Shown one piece after another: positions 26,618 to 36,359 of a stretch of 57,835 bases of DNA. Positions within the stretch are counted from its first letter, which is position 1. Each line of letters opens with the position of its first letter. Below the pieces are notes generated by a model. It was given only the letters and a program-made list of their open reading frames with translations. It ran no database searches and was not told where the DNA came from. The DNA comes from a bacterium (GTDB lineage: Bacteria; Acidobacteriota; Thermoanaerobaculia; Multivoradales; JAHEKO01), in the NCBI GenBank assembly GCA_024224155.1, contig JAAENP010000515.1, positions 1 through 57,835 on the forward strand. The letters run 5' to 3'. The position numbers were made by a program, and so were the translations under genes.

Positions 26618-27803
26618 CGCCGGGCGCTTCTCACCGCCTGCCGCTCTGGGCCGGCTCAACAAACGGGCTCTCCTGATCGGGGCCGTCGCGGCCCTAATCT
26701 CGGTGGCGGGCCTGTTTCTCGACCGGACCCAGTTCTTCCGGTCCTACCTGGTCGCCTGGCTTTTCTGGATGGGCATCGCAATGGGCGGCTTCGCCACCAT
26801 GATGCTGCATCACATGTCATCGGGCGCCTGGGGGCTGATGATCCGGCGCATCTTCGAGGCCGCAGCGCGAACCCTGCCCGCCATCGTCGTTCTGTTCCTG
26901 CCGATTCTCTTCGGCATGGAAGAGCTGTTTCCTTGGGCTCGAGCGGAGGCCACCGACGACCCAGTGTTGCAGGTCAAGGCCTGGTACCTGAACTCACAGT
27001 TCTTCACTCTCCGGGCTTTTCTCTGCTTCGCGATCTGGGGAGGATTCATCTGGGCTCTTCTGCGCTTGTCGAAGCGGCAGGACGAAGCCGGCGATCCCCG
27101 ACTGTTCCGCAAAATGCAGAGTTTCGCCGGTCCCGGTCTCGGCATCTACGGTCTCACCGCGACTTTCGCCTCGGTCGACTGGCTGATGTCGCTCGATCCG
27201 CACTGGTACTCGAGCCTCTTTGGCGTCTACTTCATCGGCGGGCAGGCGGTGGCGGCGATGGCGTTCGCGATTCTCATGGTGGCCTTCCTGGCCCGGCGCG
27301 AGCCGATGCAGGGCACCTTCCGCCCTCAGCACTATCACGACTACGGCAATCTGCTTTTCGCCTTCGTGCTGCTCTGGTCCTACTTTGGGCTGTCACAGTT
27401 CCTGATCATTTGGATGGGCAATCTCCCCGAGGAGACGGCCTGGTATCTCCATCGTCAGCAGCACGGATGGATCTGGGTCTCGCTGGCTCTGGTGATATTC
27501 CACTTCGCGGTTCCCTTCGCCCTGCTGCTCTCGCGAAAACGGAAGCGCAACATCCATGCGCTCGCCAAGGTCGCGATTCTGCTCCTGGTCATGCATTGGA
27601 TCGACCTTTTCTGGCAGGCAGGACCGGCGTTCTCCGACCACCCGGGCTCCGGCTCCTCGGGATACCCGATCCCGCACTGGCTGGATCTCACTACCCTCGC
27701 GGCAGTCGGAGGTCTCTGGTTCGCGGCTTTCACCGCGCAGCTGAACAAGCACTCGCTCCTGCCGGTTGGTGAACCCCACCTCGAAGAGGCTCTCGAGGCA
27801 TGA
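26610..27803 (+). CDS. actF: alternative complex III membrane subunit ActF (NrfD-like)
   Basis: 397 residues with about ten membrane helices, related to ActC. The start is placed at ATG 26610 (MIDAGRFSPP); the open frame upstream belongs to actE sequence in another phase. Segments GIAMGGFATMMLHHMSSGAWG and LQVKAWYLNSQFFTLR are typical, as is FRPQHYHDYGNLLFAFV. The role in ACIII is structural, with proposed involvement in proton movement. It overlaps both neighbours (8 and 4 bp). Confidence 0.92.
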   Translation: MIDAGRFSPPAALGRLNKRALLIGAVAALISVAGLFLDRTQFFRSYLVAWLFWMGIAMGGFATMMLHHMSSGAWGLMIRRIFEAAARTLPAIVVLFLPILFGMEELFPWARAEATDDPVLQVKAWYLNSQFFTLRAFLCFAIWGGFIWALLRLSKRQDEAGDPRLFRKMQSFAGPGLGIYGLTATFASVDWLMSLDPHWYSSLFGVYFIGGQAVAAMAFAILMVAFLARREPMQGTFRPQHYHDYGNLLFAFVLLWSYFGLSQFLIIWMGNLPEETAWYLHRQQHGWIWVSLALVIFHFAVPFALLLSRKRKRNIHALAKVAILLLVMHWIDLFWQAGPAFSDHPGSGSSGYPIPHWLDLTTLAAVGGLWFAAFTAQLNKHSLLPVGEPHLEEALEA

Positions 27804-28180
27804 GCTCGCAATGGAACGAGCAGCTCGATCGCGAGCTCAGCCTGAAGGGCCTGATCATCTTTGCCGTCGGCCTGACCGTGGTCGTCGTCGCCATGGCCGC
27901 TCTCATGTGGGTCTTGGCCGGCACACTGAAGGGGCGGCTGGCGGATCAAGACCCGCCGCGGCCGAAACTACCCGCCGCTCGCACTCAGCCCTTGCCACCG
28001 GAGCCGCGTCTTCAGGCCGAGCCCGAGGAAGACCTGCGGCTCATGCGTGAAGAGGAAGAACACTTGCTTTCTACCTTTGACTGGGTCGATCAAGCTTCGG
28101 GCGTGGCGCGAGTGCCGGTTGCGACAGCGATCGACCTGCTGGCTGAAGAGTCGAGGCCGGGCTCGGAGGAGGCGCCGTGA
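27800..28180 (+). CDS. small single-helix membrane protein of the act-cox operon
   Basis: 126 residues. One membrane helix (about 19-43), a Pro-rich linker (50-70), then a soluble segment EEDLRLMREEEEHLLSTFDW followed by VDQASGVARVPVATAIDLLAE. Proteins with this DW.D...G..R.P...A..LL tail commonly sit beside sco and coxII genes in ACIII/caa3 operons. No catalytic motif is visible. Overlaps actF and sco by 4 bp each, which ties its expression stoichiometrically to them. Likely an assembly or accessory subunit (inference). Confidence 0.75.
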   Translation: MSSQWNEQLDRELSLKGLIIFAVGLTVVVVAMAALMWVLAGTLKGRLADQDPPRPKLPAARTQPLPPEPRLQAEPEEDLRLMREEEEHLLSTFDWVDQASGVARVPVATAIDLLAEESRPGSEEAP

Positions 28181-29055
28181 GCGCGGGTAGAAAGGCGCTT
28201 CTATGGGCGTTCTTGGGTACTGTTCTTTGCGGTGCCGGAGTCGGCATTGGACCCGCTGAGGCGCAACCCACGGCGCCGCCCAAAGTCGGGCTTCCCGCCG
28301 GCCAGGTACCCGAACAGCTGCGCGGAATCGGGTTCGAGCAACGGCTCGGCGAACCGATTCCTCTGGATCTCGAGCTCGTGGATGCCGCGGGACGGACAAT
28401 CCTACTGGGCGATCGCCTCAGCGAGCGCCCGGCATTGCTGGTTCCCGTTTACTACGACTGCCCGATGCTCTGCGGCCTGGTCCTCGAGGCCCTGTCCAAG
28501 AGTCTGAGGGTTCTGTCGCTGGAAGTCGGTCGCGATTTCGACGTCGTCGTCTTCTCGTTCGATTCCACCGAGGGCCACGAGCTGGCGGCAAAGACCCGCA
28601 AGCGGATTCTCCGGTACTTCGACTCGGAGGCCGGCTGGAGCTTCCTGGTCGGTTCGGACGAGTCCATCCGGCGACTCACCACCTCGATCGGCTATACCGC
28701 CAAGCGCGATCAAAAGAGCGGCGAAATGGCACACGCGGCCGGACTTTTCGTTCTGACACCCGAGGGCCGGATCGCCCGAGTTTTCTTCGGCATCGACTAT
28801 CCACCGCGGGATCTTCGACTGGCTCTGGTCGAAGCCGGCGAAGGCACGATCGGCGGCTTTGTCGACCAGGTGCTCTTGTTCTGCTTTCGCTACGACCCGG
28901 CGACCGGGCGTTACAGCACGGCAATCCTGAGAATCGTTCGCGTCGGCGGAATGCTGACGGCCTTGGCCGTCGCTGCCTTCGTCTATCTCGCACGGCGTCG
29001 CGAGCGCGTCCACTCGCCGAACACAACCGCCGGCAGCGCCGAGGGAACCGCCTAA
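28177..29055 (+). CDS. sco: SCO1/SenC copper chaperone
   Basis: 292 residues. Signal peptide (1-29), thioredoxin-fold domain with copper motif YDCPMLCG (C95, C99) and the distal copper ligand H186 in EMAHAAG. A C-terminal membrane helix (about 252-270) anchors it, an arrangement seen in the ACIII/caa3-linked SCO group rather than the N-terminal anchor of mitochondrial SCO. It delivers copper to the CuA site of CoxII, the next gene, which starts at the very next base. Confidence 0.92.
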   Translation: MSAGRKALLWAFLGTVLCGAGVGIGPAEAQPTAPPKVGLPAGQVPEQLRGIGFEQRLGEPIPLDLELVDAAGRTILLGDRLSERPALLVPVYYDCPMLCGLVLEALSKSLRVLSLEVGRDFDVVVFSFDSTEGHELAAKTRKRILRYFDSEAGWSFLVGSDESIRRLTTSIGYTAKRDQKSGEMAHAAGLFVLTPEGRIARVFFGIDYPPRDLRLALVEAGEGTIGGFVDQVLLFCFRYDPATGRYSTAILRIVRVGGMLTALAVAAFVYLARRRERVHSPNTTAGSAEGTA

Positions 29056-30044
29056 ATGTCAGACAGGTTTCCACTCTTTCCCGAAAGCGCGACCAAGCTG
29101 GCGCGAGAGATCGACGCGCTCTACTTCACGGCACTGGGCATCACCGCGGTCTTCTCCCTCCTGATCGCGGTTTTGGTTCTCTATTTCGCGATCCGTTATC
29201 GGCGTCGAAGCGAGGACGAGGTCGGCAAGCCCGAAAAAGGCGGCCTGTGGCTCGAAATCGTGTGGTCCGCGATTCCGCTGGCAATCCTCATGGGTATGTT
29301 CGGCTGGGGCGCCAAGATCTTCTTCGAAGCCCGGAGACCTCCCTCCGACGCCGTCGCCTACTACGTGACCGCGAAGCAGTGGATGTGGAAGTTTCAGCAT
29401 CCCGACGGCCGGCGTGAGATCAACGACCTGCACGTCCCGCTCGGCCAGACCATCAAGCTGGTCATGACTTCCGAGGACGCGATCCATTCATTCTTCGTTC
29501 CCGCCTTCCGGGTCAAGATGGACGTGCTTCCCGGTCGCTACACCACACTGTGGTTTCGGGCCGAAAAAGCCGGTACCTTCAGGCTCTTCTGCACCGAATA
29601 CTGCGGAACAGAGCACTCCTTCATGCGCGGCTCGGTGGTCGTGATGGAGCCGCGGGACTATGAGGCCTGGCTGGGGAACCGGACCCTCGGCCCGCAGCGG
29701 GTCGCGACCGGCGAAGAGCTCTTCGCGCAACTCGCCTGCGACACCTGTCACCGCAGCAACAGCGCGGCTCAAGCTCCAATTCTCGACGGTATCTTCGGCA
29801 AGGTGGAGAAGTTCGCCGACGGCTCTGAGGTTCTGATCGACGAAAACTACTTGCGTGAGTCGATTCTGAATCCCGGCGCCAAGCTCGTCGAGGGATACAT
29901 GGCGATCATGCCTACCGCGCAGGGCCGGCTCTCCGAAGAAGAGCTCCTCCAACTCATTCGCTACTTGAAATCACTCGGCGAGGAAGCACCGGCTGAGCCC
30001 GAGACGGCGGGATCGTCAGAGGGACCGGCAGAGGAACAGGGATC

Positions 30045-30048
<4 letters not shown>
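29056..30048 (+). CDS. coxB: caa3 oxidase subunit II with fused cytochrome c
   Basis: 330 residues. Two membrane helices (about 25-46 and 66-90), a cupredoxin domain with the CuA ligands H144, C179, E181, C183, H187 and M190, then a C-terminal cytochrome c domain with CDTCH (C228-H232) and axial Met in GYMAIMP. The fused heme defines the caa3 type and receives electrons from a periplasmic c heme, most likely ActE or a mobile cytochrome. It follows sco without a gap and overlaps coxA by 4 bp. Confidence 0.95.
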
Positions 30049-31662
<1,614 letters not shown>

Positions 31663-31673
<11 letters not shown>

Positions 31674-32340
31674 CACGGCGTCGGAGGCGCACGTCCCAGG
31701 CCTGGCTCACCACTGGGATAGCCATTTACAGCAGCAGGAGGCCTCGTTCTTCGGAATGTGGGTCTTTCTGATCACCGAGATCATGTTTTTCGGTGGTCTT
31801 TTCACGGCCTACGTGGTCTACCGCACCGCGAATCAGGAAGCCTTCGCCCTGGCAAGCAGCGAGCTCTCGATCGAGTGGGGAGCGTTCAACACGGTCGTTC
31901 TCATCAGCTCCAGCCTCACCATGGTGCTGGCTGTTTGGTCGGCGGCCACGGCTCAACGCAAGGCGACCGTCGGGTTTATCTTCGGCACCATTGTCCTGGG
32001 TTCGGTGTTCCTGGGCGTCAAAGCCATCGAGTACAGCCACAAGTTTCACGAGCACCTGGTTCCGGGCCCGGGCTTCGATGCCTCGCACTTCCCGGAGGCG
32101 ATGGCGAACTCGGCGCAGATGTTCTTCAACCTCTACTTCTTGATGACCGGCCTGCATGCACTGCACATGGTGATCGGAATCGGCCTTCTGATCTGGCTGA
32201 TGGTCTTGGCCTGGAAGGGCAGGTTCACGCCCGAGAATCACAACTTCGTCGAAGGCATAGGCCTTTACTGGCATTTCGTCGATATCGTGTGGATCTTCCT
32301 CTTTCCCCTGCTCTATCTCCTGGGAAGGAACGCGGCGTGA
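31663..32340 (+). CDS. coxC: caa3 oxidase subunit III
   Basis: 225 residues from GTG 31663, preceded by AAAGGA. Five membrane helices, matching the short bacterial subunit III that lacks the first two helices. Conserved features include [20 protein letters not shown], the central glutamate in KAIEYSHKF, and [10 protein letters not shown] and [17 protein letters not shown] at the end. It stabilises subunit I during turnover. Overlaps coxA by 11 bp and coxD by 4 bp. Confidence 0.94.
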
Positions 32341-32624
32341 GCGAACTCGTACCCGCGGTCAGAATCCACATCGCGGTCTTCCTCGCTCTGATGGTCGGAA
32401 CCGCCCTGACCGTGGCCACCGCGTTTGCGGACCTCGGCGCCTTCAACGACGTCGTCGCCCTGACCATCGCAGTCGTCAAGACGACCCTGGTTGTGCTCTT
32501 CTTCATGCATGTCCGCAACAGTGCCCCGATGACCAAGCTGTCGATCATCGCCGGGTTCCTCTGGCTCGCCATCCTCATCGGCCTGACGCTCTCGGACTAC
32601 TTCAGCCGCGGCTTCCTGGGCTAG
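32337..32624 (+). CDS. coxD: caa3 oxidase subunit IV
   Basis: 95 residues from GTG 32337, whose GTGA overlaps the coxC stop; AAGGA lies just upstream. Three membrane helices with the family signature VKTTLVVLFFMHVRNSAPMTKL, followed by GFLWLAILIGLTLSDYFSRG. Prokaryotic subunit IV (CtaF/CyoD type) assists assembly of the CuB site. It is the last gene of the operon; a weak hairpin follows. Confidence 0.9.
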   Translation: MSELVPAVRIHIAVFLALMVGTALTVATAFADLGAFNDVVALTIAVVKTTLVVLFFMHVRNSAPMTKLSIIAGFLWLAILIGLTLSDYFSRGFLG

Positions 32625-32640
32625 ACCTCGGGGCCACCAT

Positions 32641-32684
32641 CATCGGGGACATCCTCATCGGGGACATCATTCCTTGGTGTCCCC
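32641..32684 (+). terminator. direct repeat and hairpin after the act-cox operon
   Basis: CATCGGGGACATC occurs twice with a 15-bp period (32641 and 32656). GGGGACA (32660-32666) pairs with TGTCCCC (32678-32684) over an 11-nt loop. There is no T tract, so it is either a factor-dependent end or simply another repeat; it lies 16-60 bp after the coxD stop. Confidence 0.4.
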
Positions 32685-32714
32685 TCCCGACTGGTTCTCG
32701 GAGCCAGTCAACCT

Positions 32715-32767
32715 TGTAGCGGTCGAGCCCCGCTTGCCCTGGAGCGAAGCGAAGGGTCTCGACCGTC
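32715..32767 (+). repeat. dispersed hairpin repeat, copy 1
   Basis: 53-bp unit with outer arms CGGTCGA/TCGACCG and inner CGCTT/AAGCG. Differs from copy 2 at four positions. A 64-bp companion module follows at 32801-32864. Confidence 0.8.
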
Positions 32768-32800
32768 CTATCGTCACCGACGACCCTTCGATCCCCACTA

Positions 32801-32864
32801 CCGATTGAGGCCGCCGGTGCCGCCTCTCCGCGAGCGAAGAGAGGCTCGCTCCGAGGCGCACGCG
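32801..32864 (+). repeat. companion module of the hairpin repeat, copy A
   Basis: Starts CCGATTGAG and ends CACGCG, with GAGAGGCTCGCTCCG in the middle. The reverse complement of 33563-33626 has the same length and about 45 of 64 identical positions. Confidence 0.6.
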
Positions 32865-32896
32865 GCCGGCCCCCAGCCGCGGCTCGCCGGAGTCCC

Positions 32897-32949
32897 TGTA
32901 GCGGTCGATCTCCGCTTGCCCTCGAGCGAAGCGAAGGGTGTCGACCGTC
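32897..32949 (+). repeat. dispersed hairpin repeat, copy 2
   Basis: 53-bp unit, 49 of 53 positions identical to copy 1 and in the same orientation, 182 bp downstream of it (start to start). It has no recognisable companion module. Confidence 0.8.
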
Positions 32950-33027
32950 TTCTCTGCCGCAAACGGCAGCTCAGCCGACGGGCTCCGCGTTCTGGGGCAT
33001 GGACGCCGCTCGGTGTCCACACCTCCG

Positions 33028-33245
33028 GCCAACGACGACGCCCGCGATGTGAAACTCAAGGAGCGCACCCTGACGAAACTCTCCAGCCAAAGGCCCACCT
33101 GGCTCGCTTCACCCGCAGGGAGCTCGACGAGGCGGTGTTCGCGGCCTACGGCTGGCCGCCGGACCTGACCGACGACGAGATCCTGCAAAGGCTCCTCGCT
33201 CTGAATCTCGAGCGTGCCGAGGAAGAACGGTCCGGCGCGAAGTAA
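33028..33245 (+). pseudogene. C-terminal remnant of a DNA methyltransferase (COG1002/Eco57I-like), frameshifted
   Basis: In one frame 33028 to about 33110 reads [18 protein letters not shown] then [10 protein letters not shown] shift of one base near 33110 continues in another frame as [18 protein letters not shown] then [19 protein letters not shown] up to TAA 33243-33245. The joined peptide matches the conserved tail (TLT.LYN.RPTWL...LD.AV..AYGW...[15 protein letters not shown]) found at the end of large adenine-specific methyltransferases. Everything upstream (catalytic NPPY domain) is missing and replaced by repeats. It is a decayed relic, not an expressed gene. Recognition is from memory of the family. 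Confidence 0.6.
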
Positions 33246-33281
33246 CTTGAGTCTCTCAGCAGACCACTCCACGTTCTCGGT

Positions 33282-33333
33282 GCTATCCGGAAGGATTCTT
33301 CGGCCATCTTCGACGGCCTCAGAATGACAGGGT
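33282..33333. repeat. short interspersed hairpin of the CAGAATGACAGG type
   Basis: GGATTCTTCGGCC and GGCCTCAGAATGACAGG flank a short loop; TTCT/AGAA and GGCC/GGCC pair around a mismatch. It lies between the methyltransferase remnant and the antiporter leader. Confidence 0.4.
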
Positions 33334-33562
33334 GGGACTGATCTGCCGCGAGTCAGAAGCCGAACCTCCGAAGCAAACCGATGCGGCAGGCAGCCGGCCC
33401 AGGGGGCTCGCCGCAAGCGCCCGAGAGGCCGAAACGGACAGCGCTCTCGGCTTGCGCGTAGCGGCGCGCAGGCGAGGGCCCAACCGCCGCAGGCCTCCTA
33501 GCCCGAGCCGGCCCCTGGCCGGGTGCCTGCCGATCGGCGACGACCCGCGCTTGAAGGAGTGG

Positions 33563-33626
33563 CGCGTGGGTTCCGGAGCGAGCCTCTCCGCGCTCGCGAA
33601 GGGACCCACCGTCGCGACTCAATCGG
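33563..33626 (-). repeat. companion module of the hairpin repeat, copy B
   Basis: Read on the minus strand it begins CCGATTGAG and ends CACGCG, matching 32801-32864. It stands 18 bp from hairpin copy 3 in the same relative order as in copy A, so the two form a composite unit in opposite orientations. Confidence 0.6.
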
Positions 33627-33644
33627 CGCACCGACCTCAGAGCC

Positions 33645-33694
33645 GGTCGACACTCTTCGCTTCGCTCGAGGGCAAGCGGAGATCGACCGCTACA
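33645..33694 (-). repeat. dispersed hairpin repeat, copy 3 (inverted)
   Basis: 50 bp; its reverse complement matches copy 2 at 49 of 50 positions. It ends only 9 bp before the antiporter ATG (33704), so it occupies the expected ribosome-site and leader region of that gene. Confidence 0.8.
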
Positions 33695-33703
33695 ATTCCC
33701 GCC

Positions 33704-35095
33704 ATGACGCTCTTCGAAATCTTCGCAACGCTCATCACCCTGGCCGCGATCTTCAGCTACCTGAACTTCCGATTCCTGAAGCTGCCGGCCACCATCGGCC
33801 TGATGGTCATGGCGCTGGTGACTTCGCTGATTCTCATCTGGGTCGGACACTACTCTCCACCGGTCTTCGAGGCCGCCCAGGGGCTATTGAACTCGATCGA
33901 CTTCAATCAGACCCTCATGCACGGCATGCTCGGTTTCCTGCTGTTTGCCGGTGCGCTTCACGTCAATATGAGCGACCTCCGAGAACAGAAGTGGGTGATC
34001 GCGCTTCTGGCAACGGCGGGCATCTTGCTCTCCACTCTTCTTGCCGGCAGCCTGGCCTGGGTCGTCTTCAACCGAGTGCTCGACTTCGACGTCCCGTTCA
34101 TCTACTGCCTGCTCCTGGGGGCCATCGTGTCGCCGACCGACCCGATCGCTGTCATGGGAATTCTAAAGACGCTCGGAGCGCCCAAGTCTCTCGAAACCAA
34201 GATCACCGGGGAGTCCCTGTTCAATGACGGGGTCGGCGTGGTGATCTTCCTGGCGATCGCCGGGGTGATCGGCTTCGGGCACGCCTCGGCTCAGGGGCAC
34301 GAATCCGCAAACCAGCTCAACGCGCCGGCCGCCGTCGTGAGCCATGAGGCGGCCGAGACAGCGCATACAGCATCTGAAGCCGGCGAAGCCGGATCGGAAG
34401 TCTCGGTAGGTGACGTCGCCAAGCTCTTCGCGCTCGAAGCGGTCGGCGGAGCGCTCATCGGGTTGGTCCTCGGGTTCATGGCTTTTTATCTGCTGTACAC
34501 CATCGACAATTACCACCTCGAGGTCTTGATCTCGCTCGCCCTGGTTGCCGGCGGTTACGCGCTTGCCAACCGGCTTCACCTGTCGGGCCCGATCGCCATG
34601 GTCATCGCGGCGCTCATCATTGGCAACCACGGCCGTGAGGTGGCGATGTCGGATTTGACACGCAGCAACCTGGACACATTCTGGGAGCTGATCGACGAGA
34701 TTCTGAACGCCATTCTCTTCCTGTTGATCGGTCTCGAAGTGCTGGTGCTGCGCTTCAACCGGGAGTTCCTGCTCGCAGGCCTGCTGATGATCCCGGCGCT
34801 CCTGGCGGTGCGTTTCGTCTCGGTCGGAATCCCGATCACCCTTAGGAGGCGCTTCAGGGGCTTCACGCCCCATGCGGTGAAGATCCTCACCTGGGGCGGA
34901 CTGCGCGGTGGAATCTCGGTTGCGCTGGCGCTATCGATACCTAGAACGCTCCACGGAGAGCCGGTTGCCTATCGTGAAGTCATCCTTGCCGTGACCTATT
35001 CGATCGTCGTCTTCTCGATCATCGTCCAGGGGCTCACGGTCGGCCCCCTCGTTCGACGTTGCCTGGGCGATCCGACAGCCGAGCCGGCAGCCTGA
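33704..35095 (+). CDS. CPA1-family Na+/H+ antiporter
   Basis: 463 residues from ATG 33704; the longer open frame upstream is repeat DNA. About twelve membrane helices. CPA1 hallmarks are present: GFLLFAGALHVNM, the transport motif SPTDPIAVMGIL, and GESLFNDGVGVVIF with the essential ND pair. A periplasmic or loop insert (His/Ala/Glu-rich, about residues 192-240) separates the two halves. The last part, ILTWGGLRGGISVALALSIP, is also typical. It exchanges cytoplasmic Na+ or K+ for H+. A repeat hairpin fills the leader, so translation signals are weak or masked. Confidence 0.9.
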   Translation: MTLFEIFATLITLAAIFSYLNFRFLKLPATIGLMVMALVTSLILIWVGHYSPPVFEAAQGLLNSIDFNQTLMHGMLGFLLFAGALHVNMSDLREQKWVIALLATAGILLSTLLAGSLAWVVFNRVLDFDVPFIYCLLLGAIVSPTDPIAVMGILKTLGAPKSLETKITGESLFNDGVGVVIFLAIAGVIGFGHASAQGHESANQLNAPAAVVSHEAAETAHTASEAGEAGSEVSVGDVAKLFALEAVGGALIGLVLGFMAFYLLYTIDNYHLEVLISLALVAGGYALANRLHLSGPIAMVIAALIIGNHGREVAMSDLTRSNLDTFWELIDEILNAILFLLIGLEVLVLRFNREFLLAGLLMIPALLAVRFVSVGIPITLRRRFRGFTPHAVKILTWGGLRGGISVALALSIPRTLHGEPVAYREVILAVTYSIVVFSIIVQGLTVGPLVRRCLGDPTAEPAA

Positions 35096-35179
35096 CACCC
35101 CGGCCCGGCAAGGCCCCGTTCAGGCGATCAGCCGTGAAATACTCCCCGCAAAGAGATTGACGTCGAAAGGAGTCGGGGA

Positions 35180-35542
35180 ATGCCCTATACGGTCTACAAG
35201 CTGATTCACCTCAGTGCGATCCTGTTTCTGTTTACGACTGCCGGCGGCGTTGCGCTCTATGTCGCCAACGGCGGCACCCGGGAGAACAACGTTGCCAACA
35301 GGTGGGTCTCCGCGATTCACGGGCTGACCCTGGTCTTGATTCTGATCAGCGGTTTCGGTCTCGTCGCCAGGATCGGCACCGGCTTCGAGCTCTGGGTCTG
35401 GGCCAAATTCGCGCTCTGGTTCATCCTCGGGAGCCTGGCGCTGCTGCCACTGCGCAGGCCCAACCTCGGCTATCTCTTCTTCTTTCTGATTCCGCTACTC
35501 GGTGGCCTGGCCGCCTCGCTGGCGATCTTCAAGCCGTTCTGA
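35180..35542 (+). CDS. four-helix membrane protein of unknown function
   Basis: 120 residues with four membrane helices; ATG 35180 has a strong AAAGGAG site. It begins YTVYKLIHLSAILFLF, with His in the first helix and a second His in the IHGL motif at the next, plus conserved Trp/Lys pair WAKFALWF. The overall pattern resembles SirB/CopD-like small membrane proteins that may bind heme, but identity is not clear. Eleven bp separate its stop from the tryptophan dioxygenase ATG, suggesting one operon. Confidence 0.65.
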   Translation: MPYTVYKLIHLSAILFLFTTAGGVALYVANGGTRENNVANRWVSAIHGLTLVLILISGFGLVARIGTGFELWVWAKFALWFILGSLALLPLRRPNLGYLFFFLIPLLGGLAASLAIFKPF

Positions 35543-35553
35543 AGGGCTGGTCG

Positions 35554-36357
35554 ATGAGCTCCGCAGCCGGCGGCAAGCCTCTCAGCTACAGCAGCTATCT
35601 CAAGATCGACGAATTGCTCGATCTGCAGAAGCCGCTTTCCGAGGGACCGGAGCATGACGAGACCCTGTTCATCATCATTCACCAGGTCTATGAGCTCTGG
35701 TTCAAGCAGATCAACCACGAGATCGACTATGCGCGAATAATGCTCGAGGCCGACCGAGCCGAAGACGCTCTCGCCGTCCTCAAACGCATCCTCACCATCC
35801 TCAAGATCATGGTGGCTCAGGTCGACGTCCTCGAGACCATGACACCGGTTTCGTTCAGTTCGTTTCGAGCCCGTCTGGAGTCGGCCAGCGGCTTTCAGTC
35901 CGCTCAGTTCCGTGAGTTCGAGTTCCGGCTCGGCCTGAAGAAGCACGCAATGGTCAATCACCACCCCGCTGACAGCCCGGGAGGCAAACGGCTGCGCAAG
36001 CTCGTGGATGAGCCGACGATCTACGACTCGTTTCTTCGTTTTCTCGCCGGGCGCGGCTACGCGATTCCAGAGGAGCTCTCGGCTCGCGACGTGCGCGAAC
36101 CGATTCCCGAATCGCGAGCCCTTCAGGACATCCTTGTCGACATCTACCAGAGCGACCACCTTTGCTCCACGCTCTGCGAGCGCCTGGTCGACCTGGACGA
36201 GGGAGTCCAAGAGTGGCGATATCGCCACGTCAAGATGGTCGAGCGCACCATCGGGACCAAGCCGGGCACCGGCGGCTCCGAGGGAGCCGACTACCTGAAG
36301 ACCACCCTGTTCCAACCGTTGTTTCCCGACCTCTGGGCCATTCGAAGCCGGCTCTAG
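35554..36357 (+). CDS. kynA: tryptophan 2,3-dioxygenase
   Basis: 267 residues from ATG 35554. A heme enzyme that opens the indole ring of L-tryptophan to N-formylkynurenine, the first step of the kynurenine pathway. Family blocks: LSYSSYLKIDELLDLQ, ETLFIIIHQVYELWFKQ (substrate-site Phe/His/Tyr), the FSSFRARLESASGFQS loop, and the proximal heme His in WRYRHVKMVERTIGTK. Length is that of bacterial TDO. Two bp separate it from the kynureninase-like gene, so they are coupled. Confidence 0.95.
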   Translation: MSSAAGGKPLSYSSYLKIDELLDLQKPLSEGPEHDETLFIIIHQVYELWFKQINHEIDYARIMLEADRAEDALAVLKRILTILKIMVAQVDVLETMTPVSFSSFRARLESASGFQSAQFREFEFRLGLKKHAMVNHHPADSPGGKRLRKLVDEPTIYDSFLRFLAGRGYAIPEELSARDVREPIPESRALQDILVDIYQSDHLCSTLCERLVDLDEGVQEWRYRHVKMVERTIGTKPGTGGSEGADYLKTTLFQPLFPDLWAIRSRL

Positions 36358-36359
36358 CG

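Larger units (their letters stand above)
32625..33703. other. 1.08-kb gene-poor repeat island
   Basis: Between coxD and the antiporter gene no intact gene is visible. The region holds a tandem GGGGACATC hairpin, three hairpin repeats, two companion modules, an interspersed hairpin and a frameshifted methyltransferase tail. The open frames across it consist of repeat sequence and look non-coding. Confidence 0.7.

Noticed and set aside
32805-33245. 146-residue plus-strand frame as an intact gene
   Set aside because: Its first two thirds are repeat DNA, and only the last 40 or so residues resemble a methyltransferase tail, with the preceding part of that tail in another frame.
33332-33703. N-terminal extension of the antiporter in the longer open frame
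   Set aside because: It consists of repeat DNA and low-complexity Arg/Pro sequence; the natural CPA1 N-terminus begins at ATG 33704.
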